DNA from: Bradyrhizobium semiaridum
GTDB lineage: Bacteria > Pseudomonadota > Alphaproteobacteria > Rhizobiales > Xanthobacteraceae
NCBI RefSeq assembly: GCF_020329505.1
Contig: NZ_JAGKJJ010000010.1
Coordinates: 1 to 64,000, forward strand
Direction: 5' to 3'
Length of the DNA: 64,000 nucleotides
Shown here: positions 62,751 through 64,000 of the stretch, piece after piece
Layout: each line of letters opens with the position of its first letter
Position numbering within the stretch: position 1 is the first letter of the stretch
The notes under the pieces: generated by a model
The model's database searches: none
The model's input: only the letters and a program-made list of their open reading frames with translations
What the model was told of the DNA's origin: nothing
Program-made: the position numbers and the translations under genes

Positions 62751-64000
62751 TCAGTTCGACTTCGCATTCTCGGCGGCCGCGGCCGGCCCGTTGGCGGGCG
62801 TCGCCGCGTCCGCTGGCGCCTGCCGGGCGCTGCCGCCGGTGAGGCGGTCGAGCACCCCGCGCACCGCGTCGCGGGTCTTGCCGTCCTTGAGCGAGTCCAG
62901 CAATTGCGCGGCGCCAGGGGAACGCCGGATCAGGATATCCGGATCGGGAAAGATCAGCGGATCGTCCCACGGGCCCTGCACCACGAACGGCAGGTCGTAG
63001 GCCTTGCCGCCGCTGGAGGCCGCGGTCAGGCTGGCGACGCCCTTGAGGTCGTATTCGCGCGACGGCACCGAGGCGGTGCCGGTCAGCGTGATCCGCGCCG
63101 CCGGTCCCTCGACGCGGATATCCTCGGCGGTCGCAATGCCGTCGGAGAATCTCACCGAGATGTTGAGGTTGTCGTAGGGCGTCGAGCCGGAACGGAAATT
63201 GCCGCCGCCGGACAGCGGCCGCTTCTCCAGCCGGCGCAGCAACTGCTCGACATTGAAGCCGGCGATCGCGCCGTCATGGCCGTTCAGCGTCGCGCTGCCG
63301 TCGAGCGATTGCGCGAGCCCGAACGGGCTGGAGCCGGAGGCCATCAGCGAGACGCCGAGATTGCCGCGGCCGGACAGCTTCGTGATGCCGAACAATTCGC
63401 TGGCGCAGGCCTGCAGATCGACATCGGTGAACTGGAATTGCGCCCGCACGTCGGCAACCGCATCCGATCGCGCGATCGCGAACGAGCCCTTGGCGATGCC
63501 GCCGAACATCTGCGCCTCGCCAACGCTGAGCGCCAGCGCGCCGCCGCGCAGATTGGCGCCGAGCGCGGTGCGGCCGAGCTTTGACGGACCGACCGTCACC
63601 TTGGCCGCCGACAGCCGCATGTCGAGATCGGTGGTCGACAGCGACGACAGGTCGAACAGCTGCCTGTTCCAGTCGCGCTGGCCCGAAGCGAGCAGGCGGA
63701 ACGTCGAGATATACGGTGTGAAGTCGAGATTGCCGGCGGCGAGCGTCGCCTGCAGCGTCTGCCGGCCGTTATTGGCGTAGGTCATGACGCCCTCGGCGAC
63801 ATTGCCGTCGAGTTCGACATTGACATTGGTGAGGGCGACCGAGCCGCCGACCACGTTGGCGCGCGCCTTCAGCGCGAAGCGGCCGAAGCCGCCCCCGCCG
63901 CCGGGCGGTGCCTGACCCATCCAGCGCAGCGCGTTGCGCAGCGACGGCGAATCCATCGTGGCGACACCTTCCATCATCACGCTGGTGCGGTTGGCGACGG
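62751..64000 (-). CDS. AsmA family protein, partial (N-terminus beyond window)
   Basis: AsmA-like proteins are long periplasm-spanning bridges thought to move phospholipids to the outer membrane. Only the C-terminal ~416 residues are in the window; the frame stays open to 64000, so the gene continues upstream. Visible are FALKARANVVGGSVALTNVN, the AsmA_2-type region with QLFDLSSLSTTDLDMRLSAA and AQMFGGIAKGSFAIARS, and a Pro/Ala-rich tail. It ends 152 bases upstream of the sugar-binding protein gene on the same strand. Total length unknown. Confidence 0.87.
   Translation of the reverse strand, partial: VANRTSVMMEGVATMDSPSLRNALRWMGQAPPGGGGGFGRFALKARANVVGGSVALTNVNVELDGNVAEGVMTYANNGRQTLQATLAAGNLDFTPYISTFRLLASGQRDWNRQLFDLSSLSTTDLDMRLSAAKVTVGPSKLGRTALGANLRGGALALSVGEAQMFGGIAKGSFAIARSDAVADVRAQFQFTDVDLQACASELFGITKLSGRGNLGVSLMASGSSPFGLAQSLDGSATLNGHDGAIAGFNVEQLLRRLEKRPLSGGGNFRSGSTPYDNLNISVRFSDGIATAEDIRVEGPAARITLTGTASVPSREYDLKGVASLTAASSGGKAYDLPFVVQGPWDDPLIFPDPDILIRRSPGAAQLLDSLKDGKTRDAVRGVLDRLTGGSARQAPADAATPANGPAAAAENAKSN

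Overview
This is a contiguous stretch of a GC-rich alphaproteobacterial chromosome. Gene content and order point to the Bradyrhizobium group (Nitrobacteraceae): a tol-pal locus followed by tilS and ftsH, a split proton-translocating transhydrogenase next to a tiny aa3-oxidase subunit IV gene, GapR, DUF1244 and DUF1036 proteins, purEK, several c-di-GMP proteins, and many palindromic intergenic repeats of the rhizobial type. I saw no tRNA, rRNA, CRISPR array, insertion sequence or prophage. The window is mostly core chromosome, so the novel signals are small loci and regulatory arrangements.

Layout. 1-953: a pile-up of repeat elements upstream of tolQ. 954-13128: tolQ-tolR-tolA-tolB, a membrane PAS-GGDEF-EAL protein, a FeeM-like N-acyl amino acid synthase homologue, pal, cpoB, a broken tilS, and ftsH. 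Two signalling or lipid-type genes therefore sit inside the tol-pal cluster. 13277-20992: a Liv-type binding protein, a multi-pass membrane protein, a TetR regulator, OsmC, a DUF1036-pyk operon, DUF1244 and gapR. 21105-30959: an adenylate cyclase with TPRs, two cell-wall enzymes (DUF882/M15-type and an L,D-transpeptidase), an orphan NtrC-type regulator and oligoendopeptidase F. 31138-39364: oxidase subunit IV, pntAA-pntAB-pntB, a 56-aa small protein, an alpha/beta hydrolase, two cation/proton antiporters, a cupin and an anchored Ala/Pro-rich protein. 39586-46693: a TPR lipoprotein, rpsU, aqpZ, purEK, a GGDEF protein, a cluster of four small genes, and an FAD oxidoreductase. 46955-58245: a triple-PAS GGDEF-EAL protein, an ABC-F ATPase with a candidate leader-peptide attenuator, a CLC protein, a TPR protein and a PotGHI-type ABC transporter. 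58255-64000: a polytopic membrane protein, a sugar-type ABC transporter (two permeases and a binding protein, no ATPase) and a partial AsmA-family gene.

How the genes work together. Many products serve the envelope: Tol-Pal and CpoB (division and outer-membrane integrity), FtsH (membrane proteolysis), the DUF882 and YkuD proteins (murein), AsmA (outer-membrane lipid transport) and AqpZ. A second theme is nucleotide signalling: three GGDEF proteins, two of them with EAL, plus one class III cyclase. A third is ion and redox balance: transhydrogenase, oxidase subunit, two antiporters and CLC.

The most interesting items are: (1) a GTTC-N7-GTTC motif matching the alphaproteobacterial LexA box, directly upstream of a two-gene operon of small unknown proteins (44199-44677); (2) a 23-codon upstream ORF with a strong ribosome site and a perfect 10-bp hairpin ahead of the ABC-F gene; (3) tilS, normally essential, lacking about 50 codons and frameshifted, which is either an assembly error or a real loss; (4) a CLC protein with non-canonical selectivity-filter and proton-path residues.
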